Under the pieces are notes generated by a model. That model searched no databases, was not told the DNA's origin, and was given only the letters and a program-made list of their open reading frames with translations. A stretch of DNA of 64,000 nt from Rhinopithecus roxellana (lineage: Eukaryota > Chordata > Mammalia > Primates > Cercopithecidae): assembly GCF_007565055.1 (NCBI RefSeq), contig NC_044551.1, positions 91,790,089-91,854,088 on the forward strand, in the 5' to 3' direction. Both the position numbers and the translations under genes were made by a program. How positions within the stretch are numbered: position 1 is the first letter of the stretch; the number at the start of each line of letters is the position of its first letter. Positions 21,784 through 33,784 of this stretch are shown in pieces.

Positions 21784-23092
21784 GACTAATTAGCTATAAG
21801 ATTACCTAATCTTTATGAAATGCCAGCAAGGCATCTATAGACAGAACAACATATTTTCTTCCCTTTTTCTGTTTCTCAGATTTTAAATTTCTTCCTGAAA
21901 CTTAAAACAAATTAGATATAGGGAACTTGACCTTCTTGTTAGAGTATCTGGGAATAATGCCTATTTGCCTTTTGGAAGATTAATTTCCTACATCCATTTA
22001 CACTGCCTAAAGCATATGCCCCAATGGATGAGGGAGAAGCTGGATTGAGATTTAAATGCTTCCTTGTCTTGTTCCAATACAGGATTACTTAAATTTCAAA
22101 TCCATGCACTTTAACTCATTGAGTGGAAGTGCCTACTGCCTTCTGGGCAATAAATTCTAGAGATTGATTTGGTTCTTCTCCTATCTTCTTTCTAATTAAA
22201 AAAGAATAAACTACAGCAGGGATAACCTTGATTACCTGGGAACAAAATCCAATTTTTTAAAATTTGCCACTACTCTCCTCCTTGCCTAAAAAGTGGAAGT
22301 CTGAAGTGGATACCCTCCAATGAACGGTGACCATTTCCATTCCAATAACACTACTAAGGCTGGAGCTGAATACCATGAGTCCTAAAAATTCCAGATTCTC
22401 TATTCACGATCCCAGAGCTGTAATAAAATATCTCACATGATTCATCATACAAATATCGCTATTTTAACTCTTCTGTAAGACCTTTTCTAACTATTCCAGC
22501 AAAAGCCTCTTCTTTAAGCCCCTGTAATATTATATATAATTACAGTAATTATTATTATTTTGATTTTATATCACTTAAAAAGTTGGCCATTCACCAGTAT
22601 ACTCAAATATATTTAGATGGCCATTTTTTAGTATTATTACTATTAATAGTTTCCAGGCTGTGATAAAGAGAAATTTTCTGGCTACTTCTGATATTTCCAA
22701 ATAAAGACAATAGGTATGTTTTCTTCTGCTCTGTATACAATATCTCCTGTCTTTCCAGTTACACGTGTCAATAACTCCACCTGCCTTTTTTCACGTAAGT
22801 AGTTTTGAGCTGGGTTTCTCTTGAAAAGGCAGGATCCTTGACAGGTCCCACTCCCACCCTTCTTCTGTGGAACCAACGGTACGTGCAGCCACACACAGCT
22901 CTCCTTGGAGCCATTCTCCTCACTCAAATCCTAATAAAATAGTCCCCCCAACACTGATGATAACTTCTACACCTCACTTCGGTTGTTCTTCCTTCAAATT
23001 CTGCCTCAGGTGCCTTCCTGGCTTATCGAAGTGAAATTTCAAAGGGCCTAAACCACTTTCAAGCACCTGAAGGAAAAGGGTATATTGCAAGA
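21784..23092. other. Unclassified interval
   Basis: AT-rich patch at 22520-22660. A possible ancient L2-like segment near 22460-22580 is too diverged to call. No coding evidence. Confidence 0.3.
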
Positions 23093-23892
23093 GATTAGGG
23101 TTGAATTGTGTCACCCAAAAAGATATCCCCATGACCTAACCCCAATACCTGTGAATGTGACCTTATTTAGAATTATGGTCCTGCTGGGCCCAGTGGCTCA
23201 TGCCTGTAATCCCAGCACTTTGGGAGGCCGAGGCGGGCGAATCACTTCAGGTCAGGAGTTCAAGACCAGCCTGGCAAACCCCCCCATCTCCACTAAACAT
23301 ACAAAAGTTAGCCAGGTGTAGTGGTGCGTGCCTGTGGTCCCAGCTACTTAGGAGGCTAAGTGGGAGAATCGCTTGATCCAGGAAGCCAGAGGTTGCAGTG
23401 AGCCAAGATCACACCACTGCACTCCAGCCTGGGTGACAGAGCAAGACCCCATTTAAAAAAAAAAAAAGAAGAAGAAGAAGAAACAGGGTCTTTACAAATG
23501 TAATCAAATTAAGATGAGGTCATTAGGGTGTGTCCTAAATCCAATATGATTGGTGTCTATATAAAAAGATAAGAGACACAGATACCCACACATGTAGAGG
23601 AAAGAAAATGCAAAGAGATGCCAGGAGAATGCCACGTTGCAACAGAGGCAGAGATTGGAGTTCTGCATCAACAAGTCAAGGAATGCCAGTGATTGCCAGC
23701 CCTCACCAGAAGCAAGGAGAGGCATGGATGGGACAGACTGTCTACCTCAGAGCCCTCAGAAGAAATTGGTCCTGCTGACACCTTGATCTTGGGCTTCCAG
23801 CATTCAGCGATGTGAAATAATGCATTTCTGCTGTCTTAAGGTACCCAATGTGTGGTACTTTGTGACAGCTGCCCTGAGAGACTCATACACAA
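23093..23892 (+). repeat. MLT1-type LTR split by an Alu
   Basis: 'ttgaattgtgtcacccaa', 'aatgtgaccttatttag', then (after the Alu) 'gggtctttacaaatgtaat', 'aagatgaggtcattaggg', 'gacaccttgatcttgggct' and 'tgtggtactttgtgacagc' give a full-order forward MLT1 LTR. No internal MaLR sequence is attached. Confidence 0.88.
23183..23479 (+). mobile_element. AluS in MLT1 LTR
   Basis: 'gctgggcccagtggctcat' to an A-tail that runs into (GAA)n at 23467-23481. MLT1 text resumes immediately. The presumed duplications, ending '..tatggtc' and '..cagggtc', are diverged. Confidence 0.93.
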
Positions 23893-25151
23893 GGGTGCTG
23901 GGCTGCCTTGTCATGCTCAGAGGCAGTATGAACTTGTCCTTGACTATAACAAGACCCGGTGGCCACACACAGCCAGGCCCTTGAGCACTGCAGGCTGTCT
24001 TCTTTTCCTCTAGGCTCTATTCTCCCTTCCACATCTGCTTCATTCCTCCCTCTCTCAACACAGCCTTCCAGAGGAGCAAGGCCATGCTGTCAACAACTCC
24101 ATGCTTTGTCTCTTAGAACTTCTGCTACTACATAGAGACTGATTCAACTCTGTAAACACTGGGTAAAAAAATCTAGGGAAGGGCCCAGTTTGGGTCAAGA
24201 GTCCCCTTGAGCCAACCAGTTGTGGCAGGGGAGACATAATCACACTGCACAAAATAGTTTCTTGAGCAAATATGACAGACGACATCTTCCAGAAGCTTCT
24301 AGAGGAAAGGGACAATGCTTTTAGACTTCAGTGCTATCTTCTTCCTCATATGCAATCCTTCCCAAGAGTTCCCTCTTCAACCTCTCTTCACTACCCCCCA
24401 CACACACACACATCCTTGAGGTCCTTTGCTTTCTGAAGTATTGTTAAGAGAGAGCAAACATTCAACCATACAATGAACAGAAATGTGTATTCCATTCTAT
24501 AGAGTCTTTTAAGCTAATCTTAACTTTTTATTATAGGAGTATACCAGACTATATTCTTAGAATTTTGTCAATAAGTTAGTGGAATTGCATGTGGTAAAAG
24601 TTGTTTATAAATCTTATTATTTAAAAATGTATGCAGCAGGTATTTCTCCAGTCACTATACCTCGATTTTACAACTGTTGATGGCTGCCCTTGTTTCTGGT
24701 TTGTGGTTCATGTTTGTTCAAGCTAAACATGCTCTGAAGATCCACTGGAGGACTCTGTCTTCTTAGTATCAATTCTTCCTGCTATCTGTTGCAGCCCAAA
24801 ACGAATGGGACTGACATTGTGGATCTGAGGCTCAGGCTTGGCTCTGATGAATATATAACCCTTAACCTTACTAGAGGCAGCCGAGTGGAGAGCCGTGAAC
24901 AGTTTTAAGAGAATCCATCACCACTACTGACAAATTAACTTAAAGCATGTTCTTCTGACAGAGATTCAATAGCATCACCTTTTAATACAAAGCACAGCTC
25001 AGTGATGGGTGGGCATCCTCGGATGTCGGCTCTACTTCTTTATTTACTGAAGGACAAAACCCAATACATTGAATTAATTGATCACACCACACAACTGAAT
25101 TCTATGAGGATTTTGGAAATTTTCCCTACCGTTATTATTGATTAGATCAGT
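23893..25151. other. Unclassified interval
   Basis: Contains a short (CA)n at about 24400-24412. No recognised element or coding signal. Confidence 0.35.
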
Positions 25152-25520
25152 CAAAATAGACTAGAGTATGCCACAGTAATAAACAATTCCAAGAATGCAT
25201 TAGCTTTAAACATTATTTCTCACCCATGCCCACAACTATTGCAGATTGGCTGGAACTCTGCTCCAGGTCATCTGCATTCAGGAACACAGGCTGGCTCACG
25301 CTCTGCCATCTGGAATGTCACAGATTGCAGTGACAGGAGGAAGGGAACATGGCAAATTGTGCTTTAGCTCTTAAGGGACTGACTCTGCCTAGAAGAAACA
25401 CCTGTCACTTCTCCTCACATTTAATTGGCCAAGTGAGCCACATGACCATTCCTATATCCAAGGGGGCATGGAAGTACAATCCTGCCATGCTGGAATATTG
25501 GTGAACGTCTGGAGTCCTCA
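25152..25520 (-). repeat. ERVL-type LTR (MLT2B-D-like), solo
   Basis: Reverse-strand pattern 'gactagagtatgccacagt', 'aaacattatttctcaccc', 'tggctggaactctgctcc', 'ttaattggccaagtgagcc' and 'gaagtacaatcctgccatg'. The same LTR pattern occurs at 35545-35885, where it abuts a Leu-tRNA-like primer site, which supports an ERVL assignment. Confidence 0.55.
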
Positions 25521-25682
25521 TGTAGCTACAATCCACCTCTCCAGTCACCAAATGATCAGTTCAGTGTTTCTCTCTTGAGCAAAATTCATTTATTCTCTCC
25601 CCAGAAGACACAGCTCAAAAGTCTCATTCAGTCATGGATCAAGTATCTCTGGGTAATGCATGGTACTATCTTCATCAGGAGC

Positions 25683-26050
25683 ATATTAGTTTGCTAGGGC
25701 CCCCATAACAAAACACCACAGACCAAGAAGCTTAATAAAACTTTATTTCTCAAAATTTTGGAGGGTGGAAGTCCAAGATCAAGGTATCTTCGGGTTTGGT
25801 TTCTCCTGGGGCCACTCTTCTTAGCTTGCAGATGGCCGTCTTCTCACCGTGTCCTCACATGGCCTGTTTTTCTGTGTGTATGCATTACTGGTATATCTTC
25901 TTCTTCTTATAAAGACACCAGTCCTATTGGATCAGAGCCCCGCCTTATGACCTCACTTCATCTTAATGACCTCTAAAGGCCCTGTCTCCAAATGCACTGG
26001 AGGTTTGGGCTCCAACATATGAATTTGGGGGACACAATTCAGCCTGTTCA
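25683..26050 (-). repeat. MLT1A-type LTR, reverse, full-length
   Basis: 'tattagtttgctagggc', 'agaagcttaataaaacttt', 'tgtcctcacatggcc', 'cttataaagacaccagtcc', 'aacatatgaatttggggga' and 'cacaattcagcctgttca' are the complete MLT1A/A0 LTR in reverse. Confidence 0.9.
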
Positions 26051-26636
26051 GGTGATAGGCAGTCAATAAACTGGGCCTGGGTGTGGCTCCTCTTATTCTG
26101 GAGAGTTATGCAGTAAAAAGACAAGTTATCTACCCTGCACACACCTAACTTATAAAGATAAAACAGGGAACAGATGACTCCAACAAACATTCCTGTTTGG
26201 AAAGAGGAAAAATGGGAGATATACAGCAGACACTGGCCTTTAGCAACTCTGGAATAGCTTGAACCAATATTGGCAGGTCTACCCTAGGTCTGAGGATATC
26301 AGCTGAGTCCTTAAATATGTTCTGTGCAAGAAGCCTTGTTCTCCATAATCCTCCATGGGCCCAGCTTTCTTTCCCATGATACTCTTTGACACATCTGAAG
26401 CAGGCACCGGGGAGTATATTTTGCTTGAGATCCATACAGCTTCCTCAGGCCACTTCCCACCCTAAATGTTTGGTGGGCCAGGGGTTCTTTTAAGTCTTTA
26501 ATACTTGGAATCTCTTTTAATTCAGTCTGGTGATTCCTTTGGAGGTACACCTCTTACAACAACTTAATCTACTTCTTAGCATTGAATTTCAGAAAATTCC
26601 AGGTGCCAACAGCCACATTCATGGTTCCCTTCAAGA
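26051..26636. other. Unclassified, upstream of ERV-L
   Basis: No element recognised. Reverse frames of 79 and 96 codons overlap here without domain support. It may be older retroviral internal sequence. Confidence 0.3.
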
Positions 26637-26641
26637 CATAT

Positions 26642-27218
26642 TGTAATGGATAATGTTAGGCATCAACTTGATTGAATTGAAGGATGCCTAGGTGGCTGGA
26701 AGAGTATTGTTTCTGGGTGTGTCTGTGCAGGTGTTGCCAGAGGAGACACATTTGAGTCAGTGGACTGGGAGAGGAAGACCTCCTGCAATGTGGGTGGGCA
26801 CCATCCAATTGGCTGCCAGTGCATCTGGAACAAAGCTGGCAGAAGAAGGGGGATGGGCAGCTGGCTGAGCCTCCTCACCCTCTCTTCTGCTGCTTGAGGC
26901 TTTACTTCCTCTCCTCCTGCCCTTGGATATCAGACTCCATTTCAGCCTTTGGATTCTGGGACGTGCACCAGCAACCCCTGGGGTGTGGCAGGGGTCTTGA
27001 GCCTTCGGCCTCAGACTGAGGGCTATGCTGGCAACTTGCCTAGTTTTGAGGCTTTCCGTCTTGGACTGAGCCACTACTAACTTCTCTCCTTCCCCAGCTC
27101 ATAGACAGCCTATCATGGGACCTCACCTCGTGTTCATGTAAGTCAGTTCTCCCTAATAAACTCCATTTTATATGTACATATATCCTAATGGTTCTGTCCC
27201 TCTGGAGAACCCTAAGAG
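26642..27218 (+). repeat. ERV-L 5' LTR (MLT2A-type)
   Basis: Opens 'tgtaatggataatg', carries 'aggcatcaacttgattg', 'tgtttctgggtgtgtctg', 'taataaactccattttata' (poly(A) signal) and 'ggttctgtccctctggag'. It matches the 3' LTR at 34096 in order throughout but with clear divergence, so the insertion is old. Confidence 0.9.
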
Positions 27219-27224
27219 AGATTT

Positions 27225-27240
27225 TGGTACTAGGAGTGGT
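27225..27240 (+). promoter_or_regulatory. Primer-binding site, tRNA-Leu type
   Basis: 'tggtactaggagtggt' lies six bases after the LTR. It is complementary to the 3' end of tRNA-Leu, the primer that names the ERV-L group. Confidence 0.85.
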
Positions 27241-27388
27241 TCTAGAGCAACAGGATTTTAAGGATGGGTCTCCTTAGTTGGTTTTGGGATTTCGGGAGTT
27301 GACTCCCTAATTTGATTAGACCTAAAATGCTAAGGACTCTACTTCTAATAGTATGGAGAGCACTGATTATCCTTGGTATGAACTCTTT

Positions 27389-27728
27389 AGAGACTTATGC
27401 AAGATTGGCCGGGCGCGGTGGCTCAAGCCTGTAATCCCAGCACTTTGGGAGGCCGAGACGGGCGGATCACAAGGTCAGGAGATCGAGACCATCCTGGCTA
27501 ATAAGGTGAAACCCCGTCTCTACTAAAAAAATACAAAAAACTAGCCGGGCGCAGTGGCGGGCGCCTGTAGTCCCAGCTACTCCGGAGGCTGAGGCAGGAG
27601 AATGGCGGGAACCCGGGAGGCGGAGCTTGCAGTGAGCTGAGATCCGGCCACTGCACTCCAGCCTGGGCGACAGAGCGAGACTCCGTCTCAAAAAAAAAAA
27701 AAAAAAAAAAAAGAGACTTATGCAAGAT
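27389..27728 (+). mobile_element. AluY, Old World monkey type (AluYRa-like), with TSDs
   Basis: The Alu body is 27407-27711 and is nearly consensus. A perfect 17-bp duplication 'agagacttatgcaagat' flanks it (27389-27405 and 27712-27728). Diagnostic bases are 'ggctcaagcctgtaatccc', 'gagacgggcgg', 'aatggcgggaacccggg' and 'gagatccggccac'. It interrupts the ERV-L leader. It is the youngest dated event here and the main evidence for the species group. Confidence 0.93.
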
Positions 27729-27782
27729 AAATGCATTTGATTCTCCTGGTTCCCAGTTCTGAAAGGCAAGAAGTTTGCTGAC

Positions 27783-29300
27783 TCCATACATGATGCCTTT
27801 GAACATTTGCAAAGAACCAACGGATATAAAGAAGTAGGTTGGTTGCTCCTAAGTTCACTGGATGAAGTGATGAAAGAAAAAGGTGAGCTCAGGGATTCTA
27901 ACTCCCAGCTCCAGAAGCACATACATAGCCTAAAAGTTCCTAAGGGTGCCCTGGGTGAGAATCTTCTCTGCTGTAGACAAAGAATTGAAGTTGCTGAAAA
28001 TCAAACACAAGCTCTTATCGTGTGAGTGGCTAACCTACAACAAAGGTGATCTCAGCCTCGCCGCTGTCTACCCAAAGTGAGGGCATTTATTGGGAAAGAA
28101 TGGGGTACTGTAAGTTGGGATACGAACGTGTGGGAGGACCCTGATGAAGCTGGGGACACAGAGCTCCTAAATTCTGACAAGTCTTTTTTTCCAGAAGAAG
28201 TGGCCTCCCCACTCCCAGTGGTGCAACCTCCTCTCCCCACCCACAGTGGTACCAGCCTTTCCAACTTTTCTGAGGTTAACCTTGCATTGCCTGAGGAAAC
28301 AGCGATGGCCTCCCTGAGGCAGTTGCCAGGCAACACAACACTGATTCTCCTAATGACCCACCCCTAACACCCCTCTTTGCTTCCAGACCTATAACCAGAC
28401 TCAAGTCCCAACAGACCTTAGAGGTGAGGTTCAGAGTGTAACCCACGATGAGGTGCACTTCACTCCAAAAGAAATACTTGAGCTTTCTAATTTATATAAA
28501 TCTAGGGAACAAGTAGGGGAGTGGATATTAAGGGTGTGGGATAATGGTAGAAGAAACATAAAGTTGGATCAGGCTGAATTTATTGATATAGGCCCACTAA
28601 GCAGAGATTCTGCATTTAATATTGCAGCTTGGGGAGTTTAAAAAGGTTCTAATCATTTACTTGCTTGGCTAGCTGAAACATGGATCAAAAGATGGCCTGT
28701 GAGTGAGATGGAAATGCCTAATCTCCCTTGGTTTAATGTAGAGGAAGGGGTCCAAAGGTTTAGGGAGACTGAAATGCTAGAGTAGATTTGTCACTTTAGA
28801 CTTACTTACACCAACTGGGAGGATCTGGAAGACATACCCTTCACCAGTACCTTGCAAAATAGATTTGTGAGGGAAGCACCTGCATCCTTGGATAGCTCTG
28901 TGATTGTTCTTCTCTGTATGCCAGATCTTACAGTGGGAACTGCAGCCACTCAGGCTGAAAATCTAAATGCAATTGGGATAACTGGATCCTGGGATGGCAG
29001 GGGCCAAGTGGTGGCACTCAACCATCACAGGCAAGGCCAGCATAGTTACCATTACAGAGAGCAGAAGCAAAGTAACAGTCAGAATAGTCTGACTTGTGTA
29101 GCGCTCTGGCAGTGGCTAATGAATCATGGTGTTCCTAGAGGTGAAATCGACAGGAAGCCTACTATGTTCTTACTTCATCTGTATAAGCGGAAAACTTCCA
29201 GATTAAGTGAATGAAAGACTAATTTGAATTATAAAAACAAAGAATCATGGCCCTTCAGTGAATTTCCAGACAGACCCAGAACCCCTTGAATGAAGGGAAG
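27783..29300 (+). pseudogene. gag: ERV-L gag remnant
   Basis: Fragments of an ERV-L gag: a coiled-coil-like N-terminal piece (27807-28025), an acidic middle (28077-28367), a capsid-like piece with EFIDIGPLSRDSAFN (28453-28641) and a C-terminal piece (28852-29214). They lie in different frames with stops between. A virion core protein is expected from position and family; no function remains. Confidence 0.8.
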
Positions 29301-29379
29301 GCTGGGTCCCCTTGAAGAAGAACTCCACTACACTACCAAACATTTATACTGTTAATCTTCCTCCCATCCTACACCGAGG

Positions 29380-29780
29380 GACCTCCAGCCTTTTACCAGA
29401 GTAACTGTGCATTGGGAAAAGGAAAATAACAGAACTTTTGGGGACTACTAGACACTGGCTCTGAGCTGGCATTGATTCCAGGAAACCCAAAACATCACTG
29501 TGGTCCTCCAGTCAGAGTAGGGGCTTATGGAAGACAGGTAATTAATAGAGTTTTAGCTTAGGTCTGACTTAATCATGGGTCCAGTGGGTCCCTGGGCCCA
29601 TCCTGTGGTCATGTTCCAAATGCATAATTGGAATAGACATACTTAGTGGCTGGCAGAATCTCCACACTGGCTCCCTGACCTGTGGGGTGAAATCTATTAT
29701 GGTGGGAAAGGCCAAATGGAAGACATTAGAGCTGCCTCTACCTCAGAAAACGGTACATTGAAAACAATATTGTATCCCCG
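29380..29780 (+). pseudogene. pro: ERV-L protease remnant
   Basis: The aspartic protease motif LLDTGSEL is encoded at 29445-29468, with the DTG triad intact. Downstream codons contain several stops, so no complete protease is possible. It sits between gag and RT as in related ERV-L copies. Confidence 0.75.
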
Positions 29781-30431
29781 GAGAGACTGCAGAAATTAGT
29801 GCCACCATCGAGGACCTGGAGGATGCAGGGGTGGTGATTCCCACCACATCCCCATTCAACTCTCCTATGTGGCCTGTGAAAAAGACAGATGGATCTTGGA
29901 GAATGACAGCAGATTATCTTAAGTTTACCCAACTGGTGACTCCAATTGCAGCTGCTGTATACCAGATGTGGTATCCTTGCTTTAAGCAAATTAACACGTC
30001 TCCTGGTACCTGGTATGCAGCTATTGCTCTGGAAAATGCCTTTTGTTCCATCTTTGTCCCTAAGACCCACCGGAAGCAGTTTGTCTTCAGCTGGTAAGGC
30101 CAGCAGTACCCCTTCACTCTCCTATATCAGGAGTACATTCACTCTCCAGCTCTGTATTAGAATCTTGTTTGCAGAGATCTTGATCACTTTTCCTTTCCAC
30201 AAGACAGCACACTGGCCCATTACATTGATGGCATTATACTGATTAAACCAAGTGAGCAAGGAGTAGCAACCACTCTGGACTCTGCTGAGATATTTGCATG
30301 TTAGAGGTTGGGAGATAAATCCAACTAAAACTCAGGGACTTTCTAGTGCAGTAATATTTCTAGGGATCCAGTGGTGTGGGGCCTCTTGAGATACTTCTTT
30401 TAAGGTGAAAGGTAAGTTGTTGCGTCTGGCC

Positions 30432-30835
30432 TTATATGCCTGGGATGTTTGTCCCCTCCAAATCTCATGTTAAAATGCGAGCTTCAATGGTGGGGCCTGG
30501 TGGGAGGTGTGTGGATCATTGGGGCGGATCCCTCATGAATGGCTTGGTGCCCTTCCCTTGGTGATAAGTGTAAAATCACTCTGCTAGCTCACATGAGAGC
30601 TGATTGTTTAAAAGCCACCTCCTCCTCTCTCTCTTGCTCCCTCTCTCACTATGAAATGCTGGCTCCCTTTCACCTTCTGCCATGAATGGAGGCTTCCTGA
30701 GGCCCTTACCAGAAGCAGATGCTGGCACTATGCTTCCTGTACAGCCTGCAGAACTGTAAGCCAAATAAACCTCTATCCTGTATAAATTAACCAGTCTTGG
30801 GTATTCCTTGATAGCATTGCAGATGAACTAATGCA
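30432..30835 (+). repeat. MST-type MaLR LTR inserted in ERV-L pol
   Basis: 'gatgtttgtcccctccaaat', 'ggtggggcctggtggga', 'taaacctctatcctgtataa' and 'gatgaactaatgca' identify a forward MST/MLT1A-like solo LTR. The 5-bp duplication 'tggcc' (30427-30431 and 30836-30840) shows it inserted after the ERV-L. Confidence 0.9.
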
Positions 30836-30969
30836 TGGCCCCTCCCACAACCAAGGCAGTGGGGCATGACACCTACTCAGCCTAAGTGGATTTTGAAGAC
30901 AACACACTTCTCATTTGGGTGTGTTACTCTAGCCCATTTATTGAGTGATCTGAAAGGCTGCTACGTTTT

Positions 30970-31274
30970 TCTTTTTTTTTTTTTTTTTTTGAGATGGAGT
31001 TTCACTCTTTTACCCAGGCTGGAGTGAAGTGGTGCAATCTCAGCTCACTGCAACCTCCACCCCCGGGGTTTAACTGATTCTCCTACCTCAGCCTCCTGAG
31101 TAGCTGGAATTATAGGCGCCTGCCACCACGCCCAGCTAATTCTTGTATTTTTAGTAGAAGTGAGGTTTTGCCATGTTGGCCAGGCTGGTCTCGAACTCCT
31201 GACCTCAGGTGATCCACCCATCTTGGACTCCCAAAGGGCTGGGATTATAGATGTGAACCACCGTGCCCAGCCAA
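30970..31274 (-). mobile_element. AluS, reverse, in ERV-L pol
   Basis: T-tract at 30970-30990, then 'gagatggagtttcactcttt' through 'gaaccaccgtgcccagcc'. It interrupts the RNase H connection region. Confidence 0.93.
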
Positions 31275-31565
31275 AGACCGTCACTTTTGCTTGGGGCCAG
31301 GACAGAAGAAGGTTCTGCAACAGTTCCAGGCTACTGTGCAAGTTGTTCTACCACTTAGGCCATATGACCCAGCAGATCAACAGTGCTTGAGGTGTCAGGG
31401 GCAAATAGAGATGCTGTTGGGAGCCTTTGGCACGCCCCCATAGGTGAGTCAGAGCGCAGACCTGTAGGATTTTGGAGCAAGGCGCTGCCATCTTTTGCAG
31501 ATAACTACTCTCTTTGTGAGAGACAGCTCTTGGCTACTGGGACTTGGTGGAAACCAAACATCTGA

Positions 31566-31837
31566 GGCCAGGCACGGTGGCTCCAGCACTTTGAGAAGCT
31601 GAGGCAGGAGGATTACTTGAACCTAGGAGTTCAAGACAAGCCTGAGCAAAATAGCAAGACTTCATCTCTACCAAAAAAAAAAAAAATTAATTTAGCGGGC
31701 AAACTCAGGAGGCAGAGGCAGAAGGACAGCTTGAGCTGAGGAGCTGAGGCTGCAGTGAGCCACGGTCATGCCACTACTCTCCAGCCTGGGTGACAAAGCA
31801 AGACCCTGTCTCCAAAAAAAAAAAAAAAAAAAAAAGG
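31566..31837 (+). mobile_element. AluJ with internal deletions
   Basis: 'ggccaggcacggtggctcca' to a ~21-nt A-tail. The usual 'cctgtaatcc' near the start and part of the central region are missing. It lies in the RNase H frame. Confidence 0.88.
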
Positions 31838-32460
31838 AAGCATTTGACTGTGGGCCACCAAGCTACCATGCAACCCGAGCTGCCTATCATGAACTGGGTG
31901 CTTTCTGACGCTTCTAGTGTAAATGCACTCCATTACTAAATGGAAGTGGTATACACGTGATCAGGCTCAAGCAGGTGCTGAAGACACAAGTAAGTTACAG
32001 GAGGAAGTAGCCCAAATGCCCATGGTTCCCACTCCTGCCACCCTGCCTTCTCTCTCCCAGCCTGTACCTATGGCCCCATGGGGGAGTTCCTTATGATCAG
32101 TTGACAGAGGAAGCGAAAACGAGGGCCTGATTTACAGATGGTTCTGCACAATTTGTAGGCACCACCCAAGAGTGGACAGCCGCAGCACGACAGCCCCTTT
32201 CTAGGACATCCCCAATGGACAGTGGGGAAGGAAAATCTTCCCGGTGGGCAGAACTTCAAGCAGTGCACCCGGTTGTGCACTTTGCTTGGAAGAAGTGGCT
32301 AGATGTTCAATTACATACTGATTCCTGGGCTGCAGCCAATAGTTTGGCTGGATGGTCAGGGACTTGGAAGGAACATGATTGCAACATTGGTAACAAAGAA
32401 AATTGGGGAAGAGGTATGTGGATGAACTTCTGAGTGGTCAAAAAAATGTGAATATATTTG

Positions 32461-33221
32461 TGTCCCATGTGAGTGCTCACCAAAGGGTGACCTCAGCAGA
32501 GAAGAATTTTAATAATCAAGTGGATAGGATGACCTGTTCTGTGAACACCACTCAGCCTCTTTCCCCAGCCAACTCTGTCATTGCTCAATGGGCTCATGAA
32601 CAAAGTGGCCATGGTGGCAGGAATGGAGGTTCCTGGGCTCAGCAGCATGGACTTCCATTCACCAAGGCTGACCTGGCTATGGCCACTGCTGAGCCAAATC
32701 TGCTGTAGCAGAGACCAACACTGAGCCCTCGATATGGCACCATTCCTCAGAGTGATCAGCCAGCTACATGGTGGCAGGTAAATTACATTGGACAACTTCC
32801 ATCATGAAAGGGGCAGCAGTTTGTCCTTACTGGAATACTCTGGATATGGATTTGCCTTTCCTGCATGCCATTCTTCTGCCCACACTACCATCTGTGGACT
32901 CACAGAATGCCTTATCCACTGCCATGGTATTCAACACAGCATTGCTTCTGCCCAAGGAACTCACTTCACAGCCAAAGCACTGTGGCAGTGGGCTCATGCT
33001 CATGGCATTCACTGGTCTTATCATGTTCCTCATCATCCTGAAGCAGCTAGCTTCAGAGAATAGTGGAATGGCCTTTTGAAGTCACAATTACTCTGTGAAC
33101 TAGGTGACAATACTTTGCAGGGCTGGGACAAAGTTCTCCAGAAGGCTGAACATGCTCTGAATCTGCATCCACATATGGTACTCTTTTTCCCATAGCCCGG
33201 ATTCATGGGACCAAGAATCAA
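32461..33221 (+). pseudogene. pol: ERV-L integrase remnant
   Basis: Pieces at 32403-32708 and 32768-33079 carry an N-terminal zinc-finger-type His region (HEQSGHGG) and the core HFTAKALWQWAHAHGIHWSYHVPHHPEA. The core Asp before 'QGTHFT' is Ala (IASAQGTHFT, codon at 32950). A stop follows the DDE glutamate region (33061-33063). The enzyme could not integrate DNA. Confidence 0.85.
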
Positions 33222-33224
33222 AGA

Positions 33225-33719
33225 GTGGAAGTGGAAGTGGCACCACCCACCATCACCCCTAGTGACCCACTAATGAAACTGTTGCTTCCCACTCCTGCAA
33301 CATTATGTTCTCCTGGCCTAGAGGTTTTCATTGTAGAGGGAGGAATGCTACCACCAGGAGACACAATAATGATTATATTAAACTGCAAATTAAGACTGCC
33401 ACCTGGCCACTTTGGCCTCGTCCTGCCTCTAAATCAACAGCTAAAGAAGGGAGTTACAGTGTTTCCTGGGGTTGTTGAGCTTCACTACCAAGATGAAATC
33501 AAACTACTAGTCCACAATGGAGGTAAGAAAGAAAATGTCTGGAATACAGGAGATCCCTTAGGGCATCTCTTACTGTCCTGCCTTGTAATTAAGGTCAATG
33601 GAAAACTACAACAGCCTAATCCAAGCAGGACCACAAATAGGTCTGGGTCACTCCACCAGGTAAAAAACCACAACCAGCTGAGGTGCTTGCTGAAGGCAAA
33701 GAGAATATGGAATGGGTAG
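33225..33719 (+). pseudogene. ERV-L dUTPase-domain frame
   Basis: 164 codons open, the longest uninterrupted frame of the provirus. Residues about 15-115 fit a retroviral dUTPase: PPGDTIMI, PPGHFGLVLPLNQ (motif 2 position) and GVVELHYQDEI (motif 3 position). In motif 3 the usual Asp-x-Asp-Tyr pattern is changed, so catalysis is doubtful. Placing dUTPase after integrase is a known ERV-L trait. The start ATG is simply the first in frame; a Pol polyprotein had no start here. Confidence 0.8.
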
Positions 33720-33784
33720 TAGAACAAGGTAATTATCAATACCAGGTACGACCACGTGACCAGTTACAGAAACAAGGACTGTAA

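Larger units (their letters stand above)
29790..32460 (+). pseudogene. pol: ERV-L RT/RNase H remnant, interrupted
   Basis: The RT fingers/palm part is open at 29831-30097 (WPVKKTDGSWRMTADY). The first catalytic Asp is lost (AIALENAF), and the YxDD box reads YIDG at 30221-30232. An MST LTR and two Alus then interrupt. RNase H resumes at 31383-31565 and at 31838-32460, with FTDGS at 32131-32145 and WAELQ downstream. Both enzymes are inactive. Confidence 0.85.

Noticed and set aside
22440..22580. L2 LINE fragment
   Set aside because: Some L2-like wording, but too diverged to support by eye.
27467..27922. 151-codon minus frame
   Set aside because: Mostly antisense of the young AluY joined to ERV-L gag in reverse; no gene evidence.
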